From Demequina sp. (GTDB taxonomy: Bacteria > Actinomycetota > Actinomycetes > Actinomycetales > Demequinaceae), in NCBI GenBank assembly GCA_024707205.1, contig JANQAD010000001.1:744001-808000 (forward strand): 64,000 nucleotides of DNA, in the 5' to 3' direction. Below are positions 8,841-18,376 of this stretch, piece by piece. Made by a program: the position numbers and the translations under genes. The notes under the pieces are model-generated. The model did not search any database, was not told the DNA's origin, and saw nothing but the letters and a program-made list of their open reading frames with translations. How positions within the stretch are numbered: position 1 is the first letter of the stretch; each line of letters begins with the position of its first letter.

Positions 8841-10147
8841 TCGGGACCTTCCTCTTGTTGTCGCCCAACGGGCAGTTCGCTTGGGCGCTCCGAGCGGAGT
8901 GCAGATGCCACCAGGACAACATACGACATGGAGGCGAGGGCACCTACGAGTCCGAGCCAGGCCAGGATCGTCTCACCGCTCCCCCAAGCGATGACCGCGC
9001 CACCCAAAATCAATCGGCCCAGGTCCCAGAAGAGGCGTAGCCGCGTCGCCCCTACTAGTCCTAGGACGCGCCCTACGGGCGCTAGTGCAACCGATGTCGC
9101 ACCGAATCCGAGGACGCCAAGCCAAAGCCATACTCGAGACGCATCATTGTCGAATTGCGGAGGCTCAACAAACATGAAGATGGCCGCTACTGAGGTGACG
9201 AAACCCACGGCCATCAACGCTCCGAGAAGTCCACCCCTTCGGATTGCTAGTCGCTGCACGGTCAAGCTGGCTACTCTGACCGCTTGGGCGAAACGCACGT
9301 CAAACACAGCACCGACCACTTGTGCCCCGAGCGTTTGGAAGCCAGTCATCATCCTCATGGCCATTGCCCAAGCTCCCGACAGGCTTCCCGCAAGCGGCAC
9401 TGCGAGACTGCCTACTTGGCTCCCAAGGACGCCTGCGGAAATTGCGAGCGCCAAGATCATGGAGCCCCGTAGGCGACGGGCGACGCCCTGAAAGCGCGCA
9501 CTGACTAGGAGTTGGGAGAGTGACTTGACAGTGGCAATCGGGCGCTGCACGAGAATGAGAATCGCCGCCACGTACCCCAGTGCCGTGGCAACCGCAAGCC
9601 CCGCTCCACTCACTCCGGCGAGAGTCGCAATCGTGATGGCGACAAACGCGGAGGCGCCGTAGAGGAATCGAGCGAACAGCACCGCGCGTTCATCTGCTCT
9701 GCGCGTGCGGATCGACACGCCTAGGCTGTATGTCGCTTGGGCCCCGGCGAGGACCGCAACTGCCAAGACGACGCCGGCAGGTCCGTTGCGGAACGCCACA
9801 AGCGCGGATGCCGCCGCGAGCACAGTTGTGCCCAAAGCGGTCGTTGCTGCAGCCACCGCCGCGAACTCGGCTGCGTCGTGCCCGTTGCGCAAGGTCGGCA
9901 GCGCATATGGAGCAGCCAAGCACAAGACCGGTGCAATCACCGCAGCAACGGCGGTCACAAATACGAGTTCGACAATCTGTTCGGCTTCGCCGACTAGAAC
10001 GGGAACGAATACCGCAGCCAGGCTGAGTGCCTGGCCAACTAGACCCCAACTCAGGCCAGCGATGGCATTCCGGAGGGCCCCAATGCGTCGCAAGTTGTCC
10101 CCTGACTCTCCCCGCAAACTGACCGCAGTGCGTTGGCGCAACGCCAC
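8837..10147 (-). CDS. Wzx-type polysaccharide flippase
   Basis: A 436-residue integral membrane protein with about a dozen hydrophobic segments, in the place and size expected for the Wzx/RfbX flippase that moves the lipid-linked repeat unit across the membrane. Sequence is divergent, as usual in this family. GTG start six bases after a TAGGTT element, with no Shine-Dalgarno, indicates a leaderless message. It is divergent from the polymerase gene. Confidence 0.7.
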   Translation of the reverse strand: MALRQRTAVSLRGESGDNLRRIGALRNAIAGLSWGLVGQALSLAAVFVPVLVGEAEQIVELVFVTAVAAVIAPVLCLAAPYALPTLRNGHDAAEFAAVAAATTALGTTVLAAASALVAFRNGPAGVVLAVAVLAGAQATYSLGVSIRTRRADERAVLFARFLYGASAFVAITIATLAGVSGAGLAVATALGYVAAILILVQRPIATVKSLSQLLVSARFQGVARRLRGSMILALAISAGVLGSQVGSLAVPLAGSLSGAWAMAMRMMTGFQTLGAQVVGAVFDVRFAQAVRVASLTVQRLAIRRGGLLGALMAVGFVTSVAAIFMFVEPPQFDNDASRVWLWLGVLGFGATSVALAPVGRVLGLVGATRLRLFWDLGRLILGGAVIAWGSGETILAWLGLVGALASMSYVVLVASALRSERPSELPVGRQQEEGPE

Positions 10148-10153
10148 CCCGCA

Positions 10154-10159
10154 AACCTA
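10154..10159 (-). promoter_or_regulatory. -10 element (TAGGTT) for leaderless wzx
   Basis: TAGGTT on the minus strand lies six bases before the GTG start of the flippase gene, the same spacing seen at a dozen other starts in this window. Confidence 0.4.
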
Positions 10160-10237
10160 CACGGACGACACCTTCGACCTCGCCAGCTAAGGCCGACCTA
10201 GTATCGTGGACGAGGTCTACTACGGCGGAGGTTCTTG

Positions 10238-11566
10238 ATGGCGCTCGCGCTTGCGGCGGCCGCGACGCTATGTCTGATTCTTCTAGCGTGGCCCCGACTC
10301 GGCAACGAGAGGGTAGCCTTCTTGGCCTCGCTCGCCTCCCTGACGGTGGCGCCGGTGCCGCTGTTGACCCTGAGCGCTCCCGCCAAGGAGTACGTGGTCG
10401 GAACAGCGGCGCCCGAAGTGACCGTGTATTCCTACACACTCGTGCTGATAGCGGTGTCGATCTGGGGTCTAGCAACCGGCCGAGCACACCAAGCGCAACT
10501 TGTCACGCTACCCGTGGCTTACCTCCTGCTCGCCAGTGTCTTCCTGTGGCCCACGAGTACCTTCGTCCTATCTGGCGTCGTCAGCCTCCTTCTTGCGTGT
10601 CTCGCATGGATCGTTGGCGTCACGGTGGCTCCAATTATGAGTGGTGAAAGCACCGCGCGGTTCACCGCAACAGCCCTGGCAGGCGTCGCCGTCGTACTGG
10701 CGGTCCCCACCTGGATTCAGTGGCTATCGGGTGCAGGCACTGACGGCTTTGGCGACCGAACGGCTGGCGTGTTCGCGCACCCCTCGACCGTCGGAAAGGT
10801 GGCCGTTGTCGTCATCGCCCTGCTCCTACCATTTACGCGATATCGTGCGCGCAAAGTATCAGCCACTGCATTGATTGGCGTGCTTATTGGCGCAAGTGCC
10901 GCGATTCCATCGCTTAGTCGAGCCAACATAATCGGAATTGCACTAATGTTGGCGCTATGGTTCGCAATGGGCCTCGACGCCCGACGCCTCAGACAACTTG
11001 TCCTCGTCACCATCGCCGTGGCGATCGCCGCCGGTCCATTCGTACGCGAATTCCTACGTAGATTTCAGGTCGACCCCGACGGATCCGACCGCCCTGAACT
11101 TCTCGCGGCTGGCCTCCGTCAGTTGCACTCGATCTGGCTTGTGGGACTCGGGCCAAACAACTATGTGCCAACGATTGGCCCCCTCGAACCAATTGTTGCT
11201 TCCACAGGTTTCCCTGTGCACAATGCCTTTATACTACTCTTGTCCGAGATCGGCCTGCTAGGAATCCTTACGCTCCTTCCACTCACGATTGCAATCGCCA
11301 GGGCGGCATGTCCTCGAGCTCGCGGCATCAAGTCTGTAGAACACTCGCGCGCCCTTCTAGTCATGCTCCTTGCCCTGTGCTTCATCGCGTGGACGGGCTG
11401 GGGACTGTTGCGCGCGCCGATGCCACAGTTGATCATGATGGCATGCGGCGCCCTATGGTGGCAGGCCACGCATTTCGTGCCCGAAGTAGCTCCAGCGAAG
11501 TCCCAAGAACGCCGCGCGAGTAGCCTGCGCCGCGCAGAGTCGAGCATAAGGAGAGAGAGACTTTGA
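10238..11566 (+). CDS. O-antigen ligase / Wzy-type polymerase family membrane protein
   Basis: A 442-residue protein with ten or more membrane segments and one large outer loop containing LVGLGPNNYVP and FPVHNAFILLLSEIGLLG, the H-N-x-x-L-x-x-x-x-E-x-G pattern of the Wzy_C/O-antigen ligase family. It probably polymerises the exopolysaccharide repeat unit. The ATG is chosen over the adjacent TTG because GGAGGT sits five bases upstream. A possible -10 (TAGTAT, 10199-10204) lies ahead. Confidence 0.8.
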   Translation: MALALAAAATLCLILLAWPRLGNERVAFLASLASLTVAPVPLLTLSAPAKEYVVGTAAPEVTVYSYTLVLIAVSIWGLATGRAHQAQLVTLPVAYLLLASVFLWPTSTFVLSGVVSLLLACLAWIVGVTVAPIMSGESTARFTATALAGVAVVLAVPTWIQWLSGAGTDGFGDRTAGVFAHPSTVGKVAVVVIALLLPFTRYRARKVSATALIGVLIGASAAIPSLSRANIIGIALMLALWFAMGLDARRLRQLVLVTIAVAIAAGPFVREFLRRFQVDPDGSDRPELLAAGLRQLHSIWLVGLGPNNYVPTIGPLEPIVASTGFPVHNAFILLLSEIGLLGILTLLPLTIAIARAACPRARGIKSVEHSRALLVMLLALCFIAWTGWGLLRAPMPQLIMMACGALWWQATHFVPEVAPAKSQERRASSLRRAESSIRRERL

Positions 11567-12906
11567 CCCACTCGATCGAGGACGTGGTGTCCCGCGGTAT
11601 GTGCGTTGGCTGTGGCGCTTGCTCGCTAAGCACCGGCGGTGTTGTCGCAATCGACCTGCTTCCATACGGGATGTACGGAGCGCAGCTCAAGGGGGCGCCG
11701 GCCGCGTCGCTGAGCCGAGCCAGCGAAGTCTGTCCCTTCTCAGATGACAGCCCCTCTATCGATGAGTTAGCGGCCGCCCGCTTTGCTTCGCACCCTATGG
11801 CGCATGACAAGAGGGTCGGCTTCTATGGCGAGATCTTTGCAGGCCGTCGTGTCGACCTGGATGAACTTAGTCAAAGCAGTTCTGGTGGACTCACGTCGTG
11901 GCTCATCTCTGAGCTGCTATCACGTGGGCTCGTAGACGCGGTAGTGCAAGTCACCCCTGGGTCCGGGGGTGAACCACTCTTCGAGTACACGGACGCTTCA
12001 GATTCCGCTCACATCAATAGGGGACGAAAGTCTCAGTACTTCAACACCACGCTAGCGGATGCCGCGAATGTTCTGTCGCATGGCACCGAGCGGCTAGCTG
12101 TTGTCGGAGTACCATGTTACATCCGTGCGTTGCGGTCAGCCGCCGCTCAGGATGAGGGCATGGCACAGCGTATCAAGTTTTACATTGGTCTAGTTTGTGG
12201 ACATATGAAAACCCAGCGATTCGCACAATCCCTCGCGTGGCAACTTGGGGTCGACCCTTCCGACCTTGGCGCGGTGGACTTCCGAGTGAAGAACGTTCAT
12301 GCTTCGGCTGGCAATTACGACTTCGCGGCATCGCCCTCCACTGGCGCCGCGCAGGTGTCATCTCGGATGCGCGCACTTCTCGGCAGCAATTGGGGTCATG
12401 GCGCATTCCAACCGGAGGCCTGCAACTTTTGCGAAGACGTCTTTGCTGAGACAGCTGACGCCGTGTTTGGAGACGCGTGGTTGCCTGAGTACGAGACCGA
12501 TTGGCGCGGAACGAACATCGTGGTGTCCCGCAATGCCGAATTGACTCAAATCCTCTTTGCTGGCGCCGGAGCTGGCACCATCGAACTGGACCCACTCACG
12601 CTCGAGAGTCTGTGCCAGTCGCAAGCAGGCAACTTCCGCCATCGACGCGAAGGGCTCGCCGTCCGGCTAGCCGACGACCAACGACGCGGGCTAAGCGTGC
12701 CCACGATGCGCACCGTGCCAAACTCACGCGAGGTGAAGTTGGCGCGCAGAGTATTGATCCGCCAGCGCCGCCGCATGTCCCGAATCAGCATAGAGTCCTT
12801 TGAGCGCGCACTAGCCTCAGGGAACCTCCGGGTGTACACCCGCCGGTTTCGATTGGAACGGTTTATCTACCGCGTCATCGATCGCGTAGGTCGTTTGACG
12901 GCGTAG
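11563..12906 (+). CDS. FrhB-like coenzyme F420 hydrogenase/dehydrogenase beta-subunit family protein
   Basis: A 447-residue protein with an N-terminal MCVGCGACSL cluster motif, QSSSGGLTSWL, VGVPCYIRALR and the C-terminal EACNFCEDVFAETADAVFGDAW. This is the FrhB family, common in polysaccharide loci next to pyruvyl transferases, where it is thought to be a redox enzyme. Only part of the usual ferredoxin cysteine set is visible. TTG start overlaps the polymerase stop (TTGA), with AAGGAGAG upstream. Confidence 0.8.
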   Translation: MTHSIEDVVSRGMCVGCGACSLSTGGVVAIDLLPYGMYGAQLKGAPAASLSRASEVCPFSDDSPSIDELAAARFASHPMAHDKRVGFYGEIFAGRRVDLDELSQSSSGGLTSWLISELLSRGLVDAVVQVTPGSGGEPLFEYTDASDSAHINRGRKSQYFNTTLADAANVLSHGTERLAVVGVPCYIRALRSAAAQDEGMAQRIKFYIGLVCGHMKTQRFAQSLAWQLGVDPSDLGAVDFRVKNVHASAGNYDFAASPSTGAAQVSSRMRALLGSNWGHGAFQPEACNFCEDVFAETADAVFGDAWLPEYETDWRGTNIVVSRNAELTQILFAGAGAGTIELDPLTLESLCQSQAGNFRHRREGLAVRLADDQRRGLSVPTMRTVPNSREVKLARRVLIRQRRRMSRISIESFERALASGNLRVYTRRFRLERFIYRVIDRVGRLTA

Positions 12907-12955
12907 TCCGCCCGGACCCAGGAGCACTCGTCGTCGGAAGGTAGCTGCGATTGGC

Positions 12956-14437
12956 CTAGTAGGCCCCGTCTTGTCCCACGACTGCGCGAAGCGTGCGAAG
13001 GATGATCGCGAAGTCCCCGCCGAGACTCCAGTTCTCGGCGTAGTAGGCATCAAGGCGGATGGACTCTTCCGCACTCAACGACGATCGCCCACTCACCTGC
13101 CATAGTCCCGTCATACCGGGCTTTACCAAGAGGCGTCTGTGAGCCAAGTCGTTGTATTGGGCCACTTCCGCTGGGATCTGGGGTCGTGGTCCGACTAGTG
13201 ACATCTCGCCTCTCACAACGTTGAGTAGTTGCGGCAGCTCGTCGAGCGAGAAGCGGCGCAGGAAGCCGCCAACCGGTGTGATACGCGGGTCATCGACTGC
13301 CTTGTAGAACAGCCCGACCTCGCCGCCCATGACTTCTTCGAGGCGCGCCTCGGCATCTACGACCATCGACCGGAACTTGAGCATCTTGAACGGCTCACCG
13401 TTGCGGCCGATGCGCTCCTGCCGGAAGAACACGGGGCCGCGGCTTGTGACCTTGACGAGCATGGCGATCAGCAGCATCGGTATTCCCGCAACAAGCAACA
13501 GCAGGGCAGCGCTCACACGGTCCGCAACAGACTTGACGACGTACTTGCTCCCGGAGAACTCCGCCGGATCCACGTGCATCAAGGGGAGCCCATCAACGGG
13601 GCTCATCATGACGCGTGGGCCCGCGATGTCCATGATGGCGGGCGCCACGATCAGGCCGATGCCGGTACCTTCAAGCTCCCAGCCCAAGTGCCGGGACTCG
13701 CTCAGTGACAGGTCGTCGTTGCCGGTGAGGAGCACGTACTCAGCCCCCACGCGTCGAGCGATCTCCACGGAGTCGTTGATGACTCCCAACACTGGGATGT
13801 CTTTGAGGTCCTCCGAGAGGTCCCCGCTGCTTGTCGGTGGCAGGCAGACGCCGATCACGTTGAAACCGGCACGACGAGACTTGCGCAGCCGCCTCATCAT
13901 CTCCTCGGAGGTTCGCCAAGGCCCTGCGACGAGCACCTGTGCCTGAAGCTTCCCGGCGTCGCGCTGCGCATGAATCCACGTGCGCCAGGCAAAGCGATAG
14001 ACAAGCAGTGCAAGGGTTCCCACGGGAAGCGCGAAGAGCAGATACCCGCGGCTGATCTGCCACTGGGTGAGGAAGCCGACAATCGCGACAATGGCGAACG
14101 TGTACCACGAGGCGGAGACCACGCGCTGAAACTCCTGGGGCCCGTGCCCCAAAACGCGCGCCTCCCGCGAGTTGGCTAACGTCAGGTTCACGAGCCACAG
14201 CAACGCGATCGCCGCGCTCACGAACCAATAGGGCGGCGCGGACGGTCCGGACACGGGCGCATGCGAATCCCACCCAAAGCGCGCTGCCTGCGCCAGCAGC
14301 ATGGTGAGCGCCACCACAAACGCGTCACTCCACGCCAGCCGTCGTTGGTACTTGCGCGACCACCCCCTAGGTCCGTACATCCTCTGCTGGGACGCCTTCC
14401 CCGGGAGCGCCGCGTCCTGAGGTTCGCTTGGCTCCAC
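12956..14437 (-). CDS. WbaP-type polyprenyl glycosylphosphotransferase
   Basis: Starts repeat-unit assembly by moving a sugar phosphate onto undecaprenyl phosphate. The 493-residue protein has several N-terminal membrane segments, a CoA-binding-like middle domain (residues about 150-280), a membrane re-entrant segment and the catalytic domain with FFRQERIGRNGEPFKMLKFR, FSLDELPQLLNV, SLVGPRP and KPGMTGLWQVSGR. GTG start, six bases after TAGCCT, so leaderless. Divergent from the BY-kinase gene. Confidence 0.92.
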   Translation of the reverse strand: MEPSEPQDAALPGKASQQRMYGPRGWSRKYQRRLAWSDAFVVALTMLLAQAARFGWDSHAPVSGPSAPPYWFVSAAIALLWLVNLTLANSREARVLGHGPQEFQRVVSASWYTFAIVAIVGFLTQWQISRGYLLFALPVGTLALLVYRFAWRTWIHAQRDAGKLQAQVLVAGPWRTSEEMMRRLRKSRRAGFNVIGVCLPPTSSGDLSEDLKDIPVLGVINDSVEIARRVGAEYVLLTGNDDLSLSESRHLGWELEGTGIGLIVAPAIMDIAGPRVMMSPVDGLPLMHVDPAEFSGSKYVVKSVADRVSAALLLLVAGIPMLLIAMLVKVTSRGPVFFRQERIGRNGEPFKMLKFRSMVVDAEARLEEVMGGEVGLFYKAVDDPRITPVGGFLRRFSLDELPQLLNVVRGEMSLVGPRPQIPAEVAQYNDLAHRRLLVKPGMTGLWQVSGRSSLSAEESIRLDAYYAENWSLGGDFAIILRTLRAVVGQDGAY

Positions 14438-14443
14438 CCGGCC

Positions 14444-14449
14444 AGGCTA
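14444..14449 (-). promoter_or_regulatory. -10 element (TAGCCT) for leaderless wbaP-like gene
   Basis: TAGCCT lies six bases ahead of the GTG start; no Shine-Dalgarno is present. Confidence 0.45.
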
Positions 14450-14518
14450 GCGTGCGGCGGGCTCGGCACAGCCGCATGGCAGAATGTGGTGAGCGTTTTC
14501 GATAATGAGGGGACAACC

Positions 14519-15880
14519 GTGGAACTGCAGGACTACCTGAGGATCTTCCGCAAGAGCTGGCTCCTCATCCTTATCCTCACCGTCGCCGGTGCCGCCCTGG
14601 GCCTCACCTACGCCCTGGTCGCCACCCCCACCTACACGGCCAGCGCCCGTGTCTTCGTCTCCACGTCCGGCGCAACCACAGCGTCGGACCTGCAACAGGG
14701 CAATACCTTCACCCAGCAGCGCGTGAAGACCTACGCCGAACTCGTGACCACGGCGGCCGTGCTCCAGCCCACGATCGACGCCCTCCACATCAACACCACC
14801 GTGGCGAAACTGCGCGACCAGGTCTCGGCCGTCGCGCCGCTCAACACCACGGTCATCGACGTTACGGTGACCAACACGGATCCAGGTTTCGCAGCCCTGC
14901 TCGCGACCCAGGCCGCGAACCAGCTCATCACCGTGGTGCAGAACATCGAGACCACCAACGCGTCCCTGGGCTCTCCCGTGCGCCTCACGGTGGTGCAGGA
15001 GGCCGAGGTCCCCAAGGTCCCCACCAGCCCCAAGAAGGCGCTGAGCATCGCGCTTGGCCTCTTGCTGGGTCTGGCGCTGGGTGTGGCCGTGGCGCTCGTG
15101 CGCGCGGCGCTCGACACCCGCGTGCGGAGTGAGCGCGACCTCGAGGCCATCACGGACATCCCTGTGCTCGGCGGCATCGTCTTTGACCCGAAGGCCAAGG
15201 ATCGCCCGCTCATCGTCCACGAGGACTCGCACAGTCCCCGCGCCGAGAACTTCCGCACCCTGCGCACCAACCTCCAGTTCCTCGACGCCGGCCGGCGCGA
15301 ACGCGCCTTCGTGGTCACCTCGCCCATGGCGAGTGAGGGGAAGTCCACCACGTGCGCCAACCTCGCGATCGCGCTCGCCCAGTCCGGCGCCAAGGTGCTC
15401 CTCGTCGGCGCCGACCTCCGCAAACCCAAGATGGCCAACTACATGGGGATCGAGGGCGGCGTTGGCCTCACCGACGTTCTGATTGGCCGCGTAGAACTGG
15501 CCGACGCTGTGCAGCAGTGGGGCCGAACCGAACTTCACCTGCTGCCGTCTGGGCAGATTCCGCCCAACCCCTCCGAGCTGCTCGGCTCCGCGCTCATGGC
15601 GGAGCTCATCACCAAGCTCCACAAGCAGTTCGACATCGTGCTCTACGACGCTCCCCCGCTCCTGCCCGTGACCGACGCCGCCGTGCTCGCGCGGCTCGTT
15701 GGCGGGGCGCTCGTTATCGTCGCGGCGGGCATGACGCACACCGCCCAGGTGGAGAGCGCCCTCGCGACGCTCGAGAACGTGGGCGCGCCCGTCAGTGGGC
15801 TGGTGCTGACCATGCTGCCCACGAAGGGGCCGGACGCCTACGGGTACGGCCGCTACGGGTACGCGTACAAAGAGGACTAG
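14519..15880 (+). CDS. Polysaccharide co-polymerase fused to BY-kinase (Wzc/CpsCD-like)
   Basis: A 453-residue protein that controls chain length and export. It has an N-terminal Wzz domain with a first membrane helix (SWLLILILTVAGAALGL) and a second at about residue 185, then a tyrosine-kinase domain with MASEGKSTT (Walker A), LLVGADLRKPK (Walker A') and FDIVLYDAPP (Walker B), ending in a tyrosine-rich autophosphorylation tail YGYGRYGYAY. I chose the GTG after GAGGGG rather than an upstream start overlapping the wbaP-like gene. The phosphatase at 18377 is its likely opponent. Confidence 0.92.
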   Translation: MELQDYLRIFRKSWLLILILTVAGAALGLTYALVATPTYTASARVFVSTSGATTASDLQQGNTFTQQRVKTYAELVTTAAVLQPTIDALHINTTVAKLRDQVSAVAPLNTTVIDVTVTNTDPGFAALLATQAANQLITVVQNIETTNASLGSPVRLTVVQEAEVPKVPTSPKKALSIALGLLLGLALGVAVALVRAALDTRVRSERDLEAITDIPVLGGIVFDPKAKDRPLIVHEDSHSPRAENFRTLRTNLQFLDAGRRERAFVVTSPMASEGKSTTCANLAIALAQSGAKVLLVGADLRKPKMANYMGIEGGVGLTDVLIGRVELADAVQQWGRTELHLLPSGQIPPNPSELLGSALMAELITKLHKQFDIVLYDAPPLLPVTDAAVLARLVGGALVIVAAGMTHTAQVESALATLENVGAPVSGLVLTMLPTKGPDAYGYGRYGYAYKED

Positions 15881-15881
15881 G

Positions 15882-15901
15882 TTCTGCGACTGCGCGCAGA
15901 A
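15882..15901. repeat. Short hairpin repeat, copy 1
   Basis: TTCTGCG-ACTGCG-CGCAGAA, directly after the stop codon of the BY-kinase gene and followed by TGACG. Two further copies lie at 41743 and 41804. The outer stem base pair differs from copy 2 in a compensating way. Confidence 0.6.
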
Positions 15902-15910
15902 TGACGAAAA

Positions 15911-15944
15911 GTGAGGGGCCCCGCCTTTCGGCGAAGCCCCTCAC
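15911..15944. terminator. Strong bidirectional terminator hairpin
   Basis: GTGAGGGGC pairs with GCCCCTCAC, with an inner CGCC/GGCG stem, preceded on the left by AAAA (T-run for the minus strand). It lies between the convergent BY-kinase and surface-protein genes. Confidence 0.75.
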
Positions 15945-15979
15945 CTATCGGGGGGTTCTTCTGGTTTGACCCAGAAGTC

Positions 15980-16474
15980 TTAGGAGTTCTGTGCCGAGCG
16001 GCGGCGAGCCGCTGCGAACACCACCGCGGCGCCACCGACGAGCAGCACGCCCGCACCGACGGCCAGCGGCATCGAGTCAAATCCGGTACCGGAGAGCTCG
16101 TCCTCGTCGAGGACCTCCACCGTCACGCTTCCAGCAACGGCGTTGCCGTCAACATCGGCGGAGATGATCAGGTCGCTCACCTCACCGGGAGCGGTGACCG
16201 TGAACTGTGCCTCGGTGCCCACGAGCGGCTTGGTGGCCGAGTCAGCAGCCGCCACAGTGGGCGTACCCACGCTGGCGGTGACCGTCAGCGTGACGTTCGT
16301 ACCGCCGTCGGGCGAGGTCACCGTGCACGTGAACGTGTCGTTGACCGGCACCTGCAGGGCGCTGCACTCGATGGAGGCCGTGTCGGCCGGGTAGGTGGGC
16401 GCAGCGAAGGCCGCCGCGGGCACTGCAAAAGTCGCGCCTGCCACTGCAACCGCTGCCAACGTCTTACGAATCAT
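15980..16474 (-). CDS. Small sorted surface protein with LSGTG signal
   Basis: A 164-residue protein with a Sec signal peptide ending near AAAFAAP, a Ser/Thr/Val-rich middle domain, and a C-terminal LSGTGFDSMPL, hydrophobic helix and ARRRS tail. This is the layout of a sortase substrate with a non-canonical LSGTG in place of LPXTG, in the style of class E substrates in actinobacteria. No sortase gene is in the window. AAGGGGAAG supports the start. It probably decorates the cell surface with the polysaccharide. Confidence 0.7.
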   Translation of the reverse strand: MIRKTLAAVAVAGATFAVPAAAFAAPTYPADTASIECSALQVPVNDTFTCTVTSPDGGTNVTLTVTASVGTPTVAAADSATKPLVGTEAQFTVTAPGEVSDLIISADVDGNAVAGSVTVEVLDEDELSGTGFDSMPLAVGAGVLLVGGAAVVFAAARRRSAQNS

Positions 16475-16537
16475 GTCTGGTCTTCCCCTTGAGCCGCGAA
16501 CGCCCTCAGACGCCCGCAGGTAGATTTCCCAATGATG

Positions 16538-18314
16538 CTAACAGGCTTCGTTGACTATATCGACCGTCACGTCCTGAACTTGAGCCGCTGGGCCGGGCGT
16601 CAACTGATAGTCGGGCGCCATGAGTCCGGCCTGGTTTCTGGCCAGATCGAACACCAACGTGGCAGTTTCGCCTGGTTCGAGCGTGATCCACGTCTGCGCG
16701 AGCTTGCGACCGTCATGCGTGTAGCCCGCCACCTCACGCTGCTCCCCGTCCTCGGTGATTTTTGTCACTCCCCTCGCCATTTGGGGGGTAAAGCAGCACG
16801 TTCGCGTGGAATTCGCCCTCGGGAACGTAGACCCCACCGCCGCTGATGTACCAGGGCAGGGAGGCCACGTCGCCGTCGAAAGTGTGGGTCAGCGTCACCG
16901 TCAACGTCTGGCCCGAGAGCGTGCCGTTGGAGCACATGTGGTTGACCACGCTCGTGTCCTGCGCGATGTAGTAGCCGATCTTGGAGCCAGAGCCGTCGTT
17001 GAGGAAGATGCCCACGGTGCCCGTGCGCTGCAGGAACGAGCCCGCGATCCGCGTGGGCGCCAACAGCTCCTGCTCATCCGCATGCGCGGACCACACCATG
17101 AACCGGTGCTCGTCGATTGCGCGTTCGGTGCCGTCAATGGCGCTGGTTGCGCCCTCCATCAACACGCCAAACAGCACGCCCGACGCTTGGGCGAAGAACG
17201 CGTCTTGGTCCGCCGGTTCTGGGTAGGCAAAGTAGGACTCGTTGAGCATGACTTGCGCCAGAGTTGGGCCCGTGATCTCGAGGGTGCCTACCGTGACGGG
17301 GTCCATGCCATCGAGCATGTAGCCCAGCGCCACGGGGTCCAGGGATATGACGCCGTCCACGTCCTCGCCGAACTCGTTCTTCCAGAACCCCGCCAGCAGC
17401 GTGGCCGAACGCGGGTACTCGGGGGTGAAGTTCACGTCCTGCGGGTAGATCTGCATCCGCTCGCCAAAGATGTTGTCCTCATCCGGCGTGAGGGGAACGT
17501 CGATGCCGTCGGTATCGACCATCGACGCCGCTGACACGTACTTCACCAAGGCGAGCGCGCCGTCGTCCACCCGGACCTCAAGCACCGCACCTGCAATGCC
17601 GCCCGTAGTACGCGGCTCCGCGTTGTTCTGAACCATCACGAGGTAGGTGCGCGCGCCGTCGGCCCCCAACATGCTGGGGAACACCTGCGCCGCCACGTTC
17701 GCGCCGCTCACGAGCTCGCCGAGGTCCGCGAACTGGTCGCGGAGCTCGAGGAAGGGGTCACGGACCCGGGCAACGGCCGTGGTGGGGTCGATCGCCGCGA
17801 GCGCGGCGTTCTCCCGCTCGAACACCGCGGCGGACTCGGCCAGCGTGTCCGCGTAGGGATCGAACAGGTGCGGGTCAATGCGGCCGTTCTCGATGGCCGG
17901 CGCCTGCAGCGCGCTCAGGTTGTCCATCTGCGCGAGCGGCGTGAGCGCGTCGTCCGTCACGGCAAGCACCGAGACCCCGGCCTGATGCAGCGGGAGCGTC
18001 TGGTTCTTCACCCAGGGAAGGTGGTTGGCGACCCACCAGTGAGGGCCGCTCGTGGCGCTCGCGAAGGTGTGTGCCGACTCGCTGAGCGCGGCCACCTGAG
18101 TCTGCAGAGCGTCGGCGTCTCTATTGGTGACTGCCGTCTTCGCGGCGGCGGCCTCCGTCTCCAGCGCCGAAGCCGAGCGCTGAATCTGCACCGCATCCCA
18201 CGCGAACAGCGCTGCTGCAAGGAGGGTGAGCACCGCGATGGCGAGCACAATCCATAGCCAGACGCGGCGTCGGGCCTTGGGGCGCGGCGGTTCGGCGTGC
18301 TGATACGTTGTCAT
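16538..18314 (-). CDS. DUF4012 membrane protein, frameshifted
   Basis: About 591 residues when repaired. An N-terminal basic stretch and one membrane helix (VWLWIVLAIAVLTLLAAAL) precede a long outer domain with MVQNNAEPRTTGGIAG, the hallmark of DUF4012, found beside actinobacterial exopolysaccharide genes. The frame breaks between 16770 and 16788, where the minus strand reads a C6 and a G4 run; removing one base gives YPPNGEGVTKITEDGEQ and continues to VDIVNEAC. The role is unknown; a part in envelope polymer attachment is inference from context. Confidence 0.8.
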
Positions 18315-18376
18315 CGATCCAGGGTCTCTAGGAGGCTCTCTAGGTGGGCCGGCCAGCCCCGCATACCGAGGAAGAC

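Noticed and set aside
14447..15739. Minus-strand open frame of 430 codons opposite the BY-kinase gene
   Set aside because: Antisense shadow without motifs; the plus strand has complete Walker motifs.
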